From Prevotellaceae bacterium (lineage in GTDB: Bacteria > Bacteroidota > Bacteroidia > Bacteroidales > UBA932), in contig JAITSM010000010.1 of assembly GCA_031287815.1 (NCBI GenBank), forward strand, positions 1-5,028: 5,028 nucleotides of DNA, given 5' to 3'. The position numbers and the translations under genes are program-made. This document shows positions 1 to 4,996 of the stretch, in pieces; position 1 is the stretch's first letter; each line of letters begins with the position of its first letter. The notes beneath the pieces are model-generated. The model made no database searches. It had not been told where the DNA came from and saw nothing but the letters and a program-made list of their open reading frames with translations.

Positions 1-1649
1 TTCCAAAGCCCTGTTTTCCGCGCTATTTCGATAGCGGTAGCCGACGTGTCGCCGGTAATTATTTTCACTTCTATCCCCGCTTGCAGGCAGCTTTTAATAG
101 CGTCGGTAACCTTCGGGCGCACGGGGTCGGCAATGGCGACAAACCCGAGATAGGTCATCTTCTCCAGTTGTTCGTCGAGCGTTCCCGCAGGATAGGCGGG
201 GGCTTTGCGGTAGGCAAAAGCCAGCGTGCGCATGGCGCGGCGCTGGTAGCTTTCCAGCGAGGGGAGGATATAGGAGGGAATGCTTGTTGCGATACATTTT
301 CCCAGCACAATTTCCGGCGCGCCCTTAATGAAGATAACCGATTCGCCGCCGGACTGTACATGGGTGGCCATGTATTTCTTTTCGGTCGTAAACAGCGAGC
401 GTTCTATGATAGCGGCGTCCTGCCGGATTTTTTGGTAGTCCACGCCTTGCGTGTGCAGCCAGTAGAGCAATGCGCCTTCCGTCGGGTTGCCCACGGCGGC
501 TCCGCTTCCGGCATCCAGGTGGGCGGTGGAGTTGGCGGCTATAGCCAATGAAATAAACGGATGCACAAACTTTTCCCCTTCCTTCGGGCGTTGCTTTGCA
601 TTTTGCAATACGTAGAAATGCGTTGCCTGTACGCGCATATGGTTTTGCGTGAGCGTGCCGGTTTTATCGGTACAGATGACGGTGGTAGCGCCCATCGTTT
701 CGCAGGCGTGCATGTGGCGTACCAGATTATTGGTGCGCATCATCCGGCGCATGCTGTAAGCGAGGCTCAGGGTAACGCTCATGGCCAGCCCTTCGGGAAC
801 AGCAACGACAATTAACGTAATCGCCACCATAAAATAAGTCAGCGCCCTGCTAAAGGTTTCCAACGACCAGTCAAAGGGTAGCCCGAGGAGGAGGTCGCGC
901 GCCACCAGCAGCACGAAGGTGCCGGCGGCTATGGCAAAACCTGCCTTCCCGATAATTTTGCTTAGCCGGTTCAGCTGTTTATTTAAAGGCGTGTCTTCGC
1001 CGCTCATTCCGGTAGCTTCGCGGGCGGTTTTTCCTATTTCCGTAGCGTCGCCGACGGCAGTAACCCGCATCACGCCCTGCCCTTCGGCCACCATAGTGCT
1101 GCGCAGCACCACATTGGGGGAATAGGCCGTAGCGAAACTGCCTGCCGGCTCGGCTGTTTTGTGCGACGGCAGCGATTCGCCGTTGAGCGTCGATTCGTTT
1201 ACCGACAGGGCGATGGCTTCGAGCAAATCGCCGTCGGCAGGGGCTTCGTCGCCCTGTTCCAGCAGCACAATATCGCCCACCACCACGTCGCGCTTGGGAA
1301 TTTCCGCCGGCCGGCCGGCGCGGATAACCTTCACCGCCGCTTCGTTATTCACCTGGTTAAGAATATCAAATTCCCGGCCGGCTTTGTACTCGTTCGCAAA
1401 GGCAAGCACCGTCGCCAAAAACACCGCCAGCAGGATGCTCAAGCCTTCGACATACGAACTTTCGGGGTCAAAAAAGGCAGCGGTAAGGGCAATGACCGCC
1501 GCCGCCAGCAGCAGCCGGATGATAGGGTCTTTGAATTTTTCGAGGAATAATTTCCACCAAGTGGTATGCGGCGCAGGGGTCAAAATATTCTCCCCGTGCC
1601 GGGCGCGTGACGCCAAAACCTCTTCGCTATTTAATCCTTTGTATACCAA
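1..1649 (-). CDS. Cation-translocating P-type ATPase, probably PMCA-type Ca2+ exporter (partial, C-terminus outside window)
   Basis: This is a P-type ATPase that would pump a cation, most likely Ca2+, out of the cytoplasm at the cost of ATP. The 549 residues seen begin with a cation-ATPase N-terminal domain (VYKGLNSEEV, then ENILTP at 20-25). Helices M1 (about 43-60) and M2 (about 69-85) follow, then the actuator domain with NGES at 156-159 in place of the usual TGES. M3 is at about 236-255 and M4 at about 268-292, carrying PEGL at 285-288, typical of type II Ca2+ pumps. The phosphorylation motif DKTGTLT has its aspartate at 328. Nucleotide-domain KGAPE starts at 442, DPVRP at 508 and ITGD at 531. 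The frame is intact throughout. Relatives are usually about 850-900 residues, so the GDGxND hinge and M5-M10 should lie past the left edge. No ATG precedes the homologous N-terminus: in-frame stops begin at 1665-1667, so TTG at 1647-1649 is the likely start. The ion assignment is inferred from family resemblance. Confidence 0.93.
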   Translation of the reverse strand, partial: MVYKGLNSEEVLASRARHGENILTPAPHTTWWKLFLEKFKDPIIRLLLAAAVIALTAAFFDPESSYVEGLSILLAVFLATVLAFANEYKAGREFDILNQVNNEAAVKVIRAGRPAEIPKRDVVVGDIVLLEQGDEAPADGDLLEAIALSVNESTLNGESLPSHKTAEPAGSFATAYSPNVVLRSTMVAEGQGVMRVTAVGDATEIGKTAREATGMSGEDTPLNKQLNRLSKIIGKAGFAIAAGTFVLLVARDLLLGLPFDWSLETFSRALTYFMVAITLIVVAVPEGLAMSVTLSLAYSMRRMMRTNNLVRHMHACETMGATTVICTDKTGTLTQNHMRVQATHFYVLQNAKQRPKEGEKFVHPFISLAIAANSTAHLDAGSGAAVGNPTEGALLYWLHTQGVDYQKIRQDAAIIERSLFTTEKKYMATHVQSGGESVIFIKGAPEIVLGKCIATSIPSYILPSLESYQRRAMRTLAFAYRKAPAYPAGTLDEQLEKMTYLGFVAIADPVRPKVTDAIKSCLQAGIEVKIITGDTSATAIEIARKTGLW

Positions 1650-1764
1650 AATACAATTATTGTTTTATTACTATTTGGTTTCTTCTTAAAACATTCGTGT
1701 TCTATTCATTTCTAAAATATTTATAAGCAACCACCTGTAACCATATAAATCCTTCGAAAGCGCA

Positions 1765-1805
1765 TTAGCGGGTTTATTTAAAATCATCGTCCCCGCACCC
1801 GCTAA
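1765..1805 (-). promoter_or_regulatory. Inverted repeat / possible 5' leader stem-loop of the ATPase mRNA
   Basis: A perfect 9-bp inverted repeat is visible: TTAGCGGGT at 1765-1773 and ACCCGCTAA at 1797-1805, with a 23-nt loop. On the minus strand it lies upstream of the ATPase. If transcription starts just after the -7-like box at 1814-1821, this would form a hairpin at the very 5' end of a leader of about 160 nt. It could instead be an operator. I recognise no riboswitch class. Confidence 0.4.
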
Positions 1806-1813
1806 ATTAAGTA

Positions 1814-1821
1814 CAAAGATA
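1814..1821 (-). promoter_or_regulatory. Possible -7 element for the leftward ATPase
   Basis: Read on the minus strand this is TATCTTTG, an exact match to the Bacteroides -7 consensus TAnnTTTG. No TTTG lies 19-21 bp upstream on that strand, so the -33 half is missing and the call is weak. It would give an ATPase leader of about 160 nt. Another near match, TATTTTAG, lies closer to the gene but has one mismatch and also lacks a -33 box. Confidence 0.35.
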
Positions 1822-1831
1822 ATCAAAAATT

Positions 1832-1912
1832 CAAGGTTTAGGGTTTAAAATTTCGGGGTTCAGGCGCTGCGCCAGCCAACCTTAAACCTTAAACTTTAAA
1901 CCCTAAACTTTG
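1832..1912. repeat. Imperfect inverted repeat built from 7-bp units around a GC-rich core
   Basis: The left arm (1832-1853) and the reverse complement of the right arm (1891-1912) agree at 20 of 22 positions. The right side is a 7-bp tandem array: CCTTAAA twice (1880-1893), CTTTAAA (1894-1900), CCCTAAA (1901-1907), then CTTTG. The left side carries TTTAGGG, TTTAAAA and TTTCGGG. Between them is the core GTTCAGGCGCTGCGCCAGCC, itself containing the palindrome GGCGC-T-GCGCC. The element fills the middle of the divergent intergenic region and ends exactly on the -33 box of the rightward promoter. Nothing suggests it is translated. A cruciform or regulatory role is only inference. Confidence 0.75.
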
Positions 1913-1939
1913 TATTTCGATAATTTATTTGTATTTTTG
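1909..1939 (+). promoter_or_regulatory. Bacteroides-type promoter for the DUF362 / iron-sulfur operon
   Basis: A -33 box TTTG (1909-1912) and a -7 box TATTTTTG (1932-1939, matching TAnnTTTG) are separated by 19 bp, the spacing known for the Bacteroides housekeeping sigma factor. Transcription would begin near 1946 and leave a leader of about 20 nt before the ATG at 1968. The -33 box overlaps the last partial unit of the upstream 7-bp repeat array. No classical Shine-Dalgarno sequence precedes the ATG, which is common in this phylum. Confidence 0.7.
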
Positions 1940-1967
1940 GCACTCAAAACATTTTAAATTTACAGTT

Positions 1968-2894
1968 ATGGAACGTAGGGATTTCTTAAGAACTTTGGCA
2001 TTGGGCGGTGCGGCCGGCCTCATGCAACTTCAGCCGGGGAGGTTGCCGGCAACGCCCGCAAAGGCGCCCGCCGCATCCAATGATTTGGTGGCGGCTATGG
2101 GCGGCGAGCCGGTGCAGCTTTACCAGAAAGCCATTGCCGCGATGGGGGGCATCAGCCGGTTTGTGAAGCCGGGACAGCGGGTGGTGCTTAAACCGAATAT
2201 TGGCTGGGACCGCAAGCCCGAATTGGCGGCAGATACCAACCCCGAGCTGGTGGCGGCGATAGTGAAAGACTGTTTGGCGGCAGGTGCATCGGAGGTAGGC
2301 GTTTTCGACCATACCTGCGATTTCTGGGAACGCTGTTACAAAACCAGCGGCATAGAAGACGCCGTGAAGGCGGCCGGCGGGAAAATGCTGTTTGCGCACG
2401 AAGAAAAGTACTACCGCGAAGTATCCATTCCGCAGGGGAAACGCCTGAAAAAAGCCAAAGTGCATGAAGCGATTTTGGATTATGACGTATGGCTCAATGT
2501 GCCGATATTGAAAAATCACGGCGGCGCAAAAATGACCATCGCCCTGAAAAACAATATGGGCGTGGTATGGGACCGCCGCTATTGGCATTCCAACGATTTG
2601 CAGCAATGTATTGCCGATTTCTCCACCTACAAAAAACCCGCGTTAAATATCGTAGACGCTTACCGGATTATGACGCAAAACGGCCCGCAGGGCACGAGCC
2701 TGAACGATGTGCAAACCCCGAAAGCGCTTTTCATTGCCGTAGACCCGGTGGCGGTGGACACCGCTTCGGTGAATTTTTTCAACCAGTACAAAACCATGAC
2801 CATTAACGACGCCAGCCATATTAAGCTGGGGGAAGAAATGAAAGTGGGAACAACCCGGCTCGACGCTTTGAAAATAGAACGTATCAGGCTATAA
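1968..2894 (+). CDS. DUF362 domain protein with Tat signal, probably exported
   Basis: This 308-residue protein belongs, by motif recognition, to the DUF362 family, whose biochemical role is poorly defined but which often accompanies ferredoxin-like proteins. The N-terminus MERRDFLRTLALGGAAGL has a twin-arginine motif (R3-R4-x-F-L-R) and a short hydrophobic stretch, so Tat export or membrane anchoring is likely. It is followed by a Pro/Ala-rich linker (about 22-38). Family hallmarks are VLKPN (73-77), the central NVPILKNHGGAKMTIALKNN (177-196) and VAVDPVAVDT (near 257-265). Cysteines occur only singly (102, 117, 123, 214), so it has no ferredoxin domain of its own, unlike some family members. 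The start is ATG 1968. The frame stays open to a TTG at 1929, but that would put 13 residues ahead of the Tat motif and lie over the promoter. The iron-sulfur gene begins 40 nt downstream, implying co-transcription and an electron-transfer partnership (inference). Confidence 0.9.
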   Translation: MERRDFLRTLALGGAAGLMQLQPGRLPATPAKAPAASNDLVAAMGGEPVQLYQKAIAAMGGISRFVKPGQRVVLKPNIGWDRKPELAADTNPELVAAIVKDCLAAGASEVGVFDHTCDFWERCYKTSGIEDAVKAAGGKMLFAHEEKYYREVSIPQGKRLKKAKVHEAILDYDVWLNVPILKNHGGAKMTIALKNNMGVVWDRRYWHSNDLQQCIADFSTYKKPALNIVDAYRIMTQNGPQGTSLNDVQTPKALFIAVDPVAVDTASVNFFNQYKTMTINDASHIKLGEEMKVGTTRLDALKIERIRL

Positions 2895-2934
2895 CCACAC
2901 AGGTTACAAAAGATATCAACACAGTTGCCAACTT

Positions 2935-4455
2935 ATGTATAAAATACTTCGTCGCTTGCGCATAGTTATTGCGTTATTGCTTTTATTGTCCATTACGCTG
3001 GTGTTTGCCGATATTAGCGGGGAAACAACGGCTTTCTTGCAGGGGCTGTTGCGGTGGCAGTTTGCGCCCGCCGTGCTGGGCGCCGCTGCGGGAACGCTGG
3101 GAATATTGCTGTGCCTCGTATTGCTTACCCTTTTGTTCGGGCGGGTTTACTGTTCCGTGCTTTGCCCTGCCGGCGTTTACCAGGATGCGGTTACGACGGT
3201 AGCCAATATTTTCAAAAGCAAAAAAGCGCGCCGTTACCGCTATGCCCCGCCGCGCCGGTGGCTGCGCTACGGCATCATGGCATTCACGGTGGCAGGGCTG
3301 ATTCTGGGCAGCGCCACCCTGCTGCTGTGGTTAGACCCCTACAGCAACTACGGACGGATGGCGGAAAATGTGTTCCGCCCGGCAGTAACCGGCGTCAATA
3401 ATCTGGGCGCGTCCCTCTTTTCCACTACATTTTACCGCGTCAGTTATAAAACATTTACTGCCGGGAGTATTATCGGCGGGGCGGCGTTTTTTGTGCTGGT
3501 TACCGTAATGAGCGCATGGCGCGGGCGGCTTTACTGCAATACCATTTGCCCTGTGGGGGCGTTGCTGGGCTTGCTTTCCAAATATTCCCTGCTGCGCATC
3601 GGCATCCGCAAAGAGCGGTGCACCCATTGCCGGATGTGCGAAATCGCCTGCAAGGCGCAATGCGTAAACGCAAAGGATGAACAGGTCGATACGTCGCGCT
3701 GCGTGCAGTGCTACAACTGTACGGCGGTGTGTAAATTTCACGCCATCGGTTTCCGCTTCGGCTATGCGCGAAAAGAAAAAGAACCGGCGGCCTTGCCCGA
3801 CCCCCGTAAACGCAGGGTATTTATTGCTTCGGCGGGATTGCTGGGGGCGGCGGTGGCGGCTAAGCTGGTAACGCCGAAACTGCAGTTGCCTGCCAAAAGC
3901 CCGAAAGCCATTGCCCCTCCGGGCGCGCAGAGTTTGGCGCATTTGAAACGGCACTGTACGGCGTGCCATGCATGTGTCGCCAAATGCCCTTCGCAAGTGT
4001 TGCGCCCGGCGCTGGGCGAATACGGGCTGGACGGCGTGCTGATGCCGGTGATGGATTACAATCATTCTTATTGCAACTACGAATGCACGGACTGTTCGTC
4101 TATCTGCCCCAGCGGCGCCCTGCGCCCCCTGACGGCAGAACAGAAGAAAACCACCCAGATCGGCAAAGCCACCTTCAAGGCGGGAAATTGCATTGTGGTG
4201 ATCGACGGAACGGATTGCGGCGCATGCGATGAACACTGCCCCACCAAAGCCGTGCACATGGTGCCCTTCCGCGACGGGCTGTTAGTGCCGGAAGTAGACA
4301 CCACCCTGTGTATCGGTTGCGGCGGCTGCGAATACATTTGTCCCGGACGTCCCGGCAAGGCCATTTTCGTACAGGGTAATGCCGAACACCAAACCGCCCA
4401 ACTCCCCCAACGCGAACGGCAGGAAGAAAAAACAGTCACCGACTTCGGATTCTAG
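2935..4455 (+). CDS. Membrane polyferredoxin: NapH-like and NapG-like domains fused
   Basis: This 506-residue membrane protein probably relays electrons between the quinone pool or a cytoplasmic donor and an extracytoplasmic acceptor. The first half is NapH-like: helices at about 8-26, 46-69, 110-132 and 174-193, with GRVYCSVLCP (C73, C77) and GRLYCNTICP (C201, C205) at helix ends. Two ferredoxin-type cluster motifs follow (C229/C232/C235/C239 and C256/C259/C262/C266). At 291-311 a basic twin-arginine stretch (R293-R294-V-F-I) leads into a hydrophobic segment resembling the Tat leader of NapG. The second half has four further cysteine groups: C341/344/347/351, C380/384/387/391, C419 with C428/431/435, and C459/462/465/469. 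Six [4Fe-4S] clusters are therefore predicted. NapG and NapH are normally separate, as are MauM and MauN. The start is ATG 2935, 40 nt after the DUF362 gene. No nitrate reductase or other catalytic subunit is visible, so its electron acceptor is unknown. It should not be called NapGH functionally. Confidence 0.92.
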   Translation: MYKILRRLRIVIALLLLLSITLVFADISGETTAFLQGLLRWQFAPAVLGAAAGTLGILLCLVLLTLLFGRVYCSVLCPAGVYQDAVTTVANIFKSKKARRYRYAPPRRWLRYGIMAFTVAGLILGSATLLLWLDPYSNYGRMAENVFRPAVTGVNNLGASLFSTTFYRVSYKTFTAGSIIGGAAFFVLVTVMSAWRGRLYCNTICPVGALLGLLSKYSLLRIGIRKERCTHCRMCEIACKAQCVNAKDEQVDTSRCVQCYNCTAVCKFHAIGFRFGYARKEKEPAALPDPRKRRVFIASAGLLGAAVAAKLVTPKLQLPAKSPKAIAPPGAQSLAHLKRHCTACHACVAKCPSQVLRPALGEYGLDGVLMPVMDYNHSYCNYECTDCSSICPSGALRPLTAEQKKTTQIGKATFKAGNCIVVIDGTDCGACDEHCPTKAVHMVPFRDGLLVPEVDTTLCIGCGGCEYICPGRPGKAIFVQGNAEHQTAQLPQRERQEEKTVTDFGF

Positions 4456-4473
4456 ATGAGTTAAGAATTACGG

Positions 4474-4543
4474 GTGAAGAGTGAAGGGTGACGGGTGAAG
4501 AGTGAAGGGTGAAGGGTGAAGGGTGAAGGGTGAAGGGTGAAGC
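4474..4543 (+). repeat. 7-bp tandem array, unit GTGAAGG, ten copies
   Basis: Ten consecutive 7-mers: GTGAAGA, GTGAAGG, GTGACGG, GTGAAGA, then five identical GTGAAGG, then GTGAAGC. The array starts 18 nt after the stop codon of the iron-sulfur gene, so it probably lies in that transcript's 3' untranslated region. Five GGG runs spaced by TGAA (4507-4537) fit a canonical G-quadruplex motif on the plus strand. The homogeneous 3' half suggests recent slippage and likely copy-number variation between strains. Confidence 0.9.
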
Positions 4544-4558
4544 GTTCCGGCGCAAGCC

Positions 4559-4590
4559 CATTCTCCACTCTCCATTCTCCACTCTCCATT
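4559..4590 (+). repeat. 7-bp tandem array, unit CAYTCTC, four copies plus partial
   Basis: CATTCTC and CACTCTC alternate twice, followed by a partial CATT. It is separated from the GTGAAGG array by a 15-bp GC-rich core that includes TTCCGGCG. Its reverse-complement counterpart is the GGAGAAT array at 4814-4848. Confidence 0.85.
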
Positions 4591-4596
4591 AATAAA

Positions 4597-4650
4597 GCCC
4601 CATCGGGGCGGAATATTCATAACCGCAGGCCAGCGCAGCGCAGCCTGCGG
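4597..4650 (+). repeat. REP-like unit, left copy (hairpin, conserved box, hairpin)
   Basis: The unit has three parts. The first is a small hairpin, GCCCC-ATC-GGGGC (4597-4609). The second is the box GAATATTCATAACC (4611-4624). The third is a second hairpin, CCGCAGGC (4623-4630) pairing with GCCTGCGG (4643-4650) around a 12-nt loop. The same three-part order occurs in inverse orientation at 4742-4806. The unit resembles short palindromic intergenic repeats I recall as abundant in Bacteroidetes. The family name cannot be fixed by eye. Confidence 0.7.
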
Positions 4651-4660
4651 AAGAATAACG

Positions 4661-4727
4661 CCTGCGCCTTTCGCGCGGCGCACTGTCCGTGCATAGCGGA
4701 AAACGGGTGCTCCGCGCGAAAAGCAGG
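4661..4727. repeat. Central long hairpin between the two REP-like units
   Basis: TTTCGCGCGG (4669-4678) pairs perfectly with CCGCGCGAAA (4712-4721). The stem extends outward through CCTGC (4661-4665) and GCAGG (4723-4727) across a small bulge. The loop contains a short CCGT/ACGG pairing. It sits near the axis of the composite palindrome. No coding function is visible. Confidence 0.6.
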
Positions 4728-4741
4728 AAGTGACATGTAGC

Positions 4742-4806
4742 CCCCATGCTGCGTTACGCTCCGCTCCACTTGCATGGGGTTATGAAAATTCAAGCCCTAC
4801 GGGCTT
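4742..4806 (-). repeat. REP-like unit, right copy, inverted relative to the left
   Basis: Read on the minus strand it gives a small hairpin, AAGCCC-GTA-GGGCTT (4806-4792), then the box GAATTTTCATAACC, identical to the left copy at 13 of 14 positions. A second hairpin follows, from GCATGGGG (4772-4779) and CCCCATGC (4742-4749). The second hairpin's sequence differs from the left copy while its position is kept, so structure rather than sequence is conserved there. Confidence 0.7.
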
Positions 4807-4810
4807 ATTT
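4792..4810 (+). terminator. Weak terminator-like hairpin (part of the right REP-like unit)
   Basis: A 6-bp stem AAGCCC/GGGCTT with a TAC loop is followed by ATTT. It is the only hairpin with a T-containing tail downstream of the operon on the plus strand, but it lies about 340 nt past the stop codon and the T tract is short. The left unit has the same feature facing the other way (GGGGC then TTTATT on the minus strand). Termination here is a possibility, not a firm call. Confidence 0.3.
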
Positions 4811-4813
4811 AAT

Positions 4814-4848
4814 GGAGAATGGAGAATGGAGAATTGAAAATTGAGAAT
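4814..4848 (+). repeat. 7-bp tandem array, unit GGAGAAT, five copies
   Basis: Three exact GGAGAAT copies are followed by the degenerate TGAAAAT and TGAGAAT. It is the inverted counterpart of the CAYTCTC array at 4559-4590. It is followed by a second GC-rich core containing TTCCGGCG (4855-4862). Confidence 0.85.
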
Positions 4849-4869
4849 GAAGGTTTCCGGCGACAGCGC

Positions 4870-4919
4870 CCTTCACCCTTCACCCCTCACCCTTCACCCT
4901 TCACCCCCTCCCCCTTCAC
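4870..4919 (+). repeat. 7-bp tandem array, unit CCTTCAC, about six to seven copies
   Basis: CCTTCAC appears at 4870-4876, 4877-4883, 4891-4897 and 4898-4904, with CCCTCAC at 4884-4890 and two degenerate units after 4905. It is the reverse complement of the GTGAAGG array at 4474-4543 and closes the composite palindrome. Its CCC runs give a G-quadruplex motif on the minus strand. Confidence 0.85.
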
Positions 4920-4964
4920 CTCCTGTGTTAAAATTCGTTAAAAAATCGCCTGCGTAAAAAAAAA

Positions 4965-4996
4965 TTCGCATAATCCAAAAAACTTTTTTACCTTTG
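4965..4996 (+). promoter_or_regulatory. Bacteroides-type promoter for a gene beyond the right edge
   Basis: TACCTTTG (4989-4996) matches the -7 consensus TAnnTTTG exactly. TTCG at 4965-4968, one mismatch from TTTG, lies 20 bp upstream as a -33 candidate. The surrounding 4921-4990 is AT-rich with A-tracts. Transcription would start near 5003, and the last 25 nt of the window would be the leader of an unseen rightward gene. No start codon is visible before the edge. Confidence 0.6.

Larger units (their letters stand above)
4474..4919. repeat. Composite imperfect palindrome (REPIN-like) filling the gap downstream of the operon
   Basis: The stretch reads inward from both ends in the same order: a GTGAAGG array, a short GC-rich core, a CATTCTC-type array, CCATTAAWAA, a small GCCC/GGGC hairpin, the box GAATWTTCATAACC, then a longer hairpin. 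The left half is on the plus strand and the right half is its diverged reverse complement. The centre holds a further long hairpin. Short ORFs crossing it are made of repeat and show no protein features. Two inverted REP-like units flanking a spacer is the layout of REPINs, which are mobilised in trans by RAYT transposases in other bacteria. No such transposase gene is in this window. Confidence 0.7.

Noticed and set aside
81..1689. Plus-strand ORFs opposite the ATPase, including 81-551 and 1159-1689
   Set aside because: The minus strand encodes an uninterrupted P-type ATPase with all expected motifs in order, so these are antisense shadows.
1686..1709. Seven-codon leader ORF (MNRTRMF) upstream of the ATPase on the minus strand
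   Set aside because: It is too short and has no run of regulatory codons or attenuator hairpin nearby, so there is nothing to separate it from chance.
1832..1912. TTTAGGG repeats as telomere-like sequence
   Set aside because: There are only a few degenerate units in an inverted layout between bacterial genes. The resemblance to plant telomere repeats is accidental.
1929..1967. Upstream TTG start for the DUF362 protein
   Set aside because: It would add 13 residues ahead of the Tat motif and overlap the -7 box. ATG 1968 puts the twin arginines at residues 3-4.
3331..4257. Minus-strand 308-codon ORF opposite the iron-sulfur gene
   Set aside because: It lies wholly within the cysteine-motif-bearing plus-strand gene and its translation shows no recognisable domain.
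4468..4740. Short ORFs on both strands across the repeat region (minus 4468-4683, plus 4537-4740)
   Set aside because: Their translations are repeat products (for example recurring LHPSPFT) and hairpin sequence, with no start context or domain features.
4474..4919. CRISPR array
   Set aside because: The repeats are contiguous 7-mers with no spacers of 25-40 bp, and no cas gene is visible.
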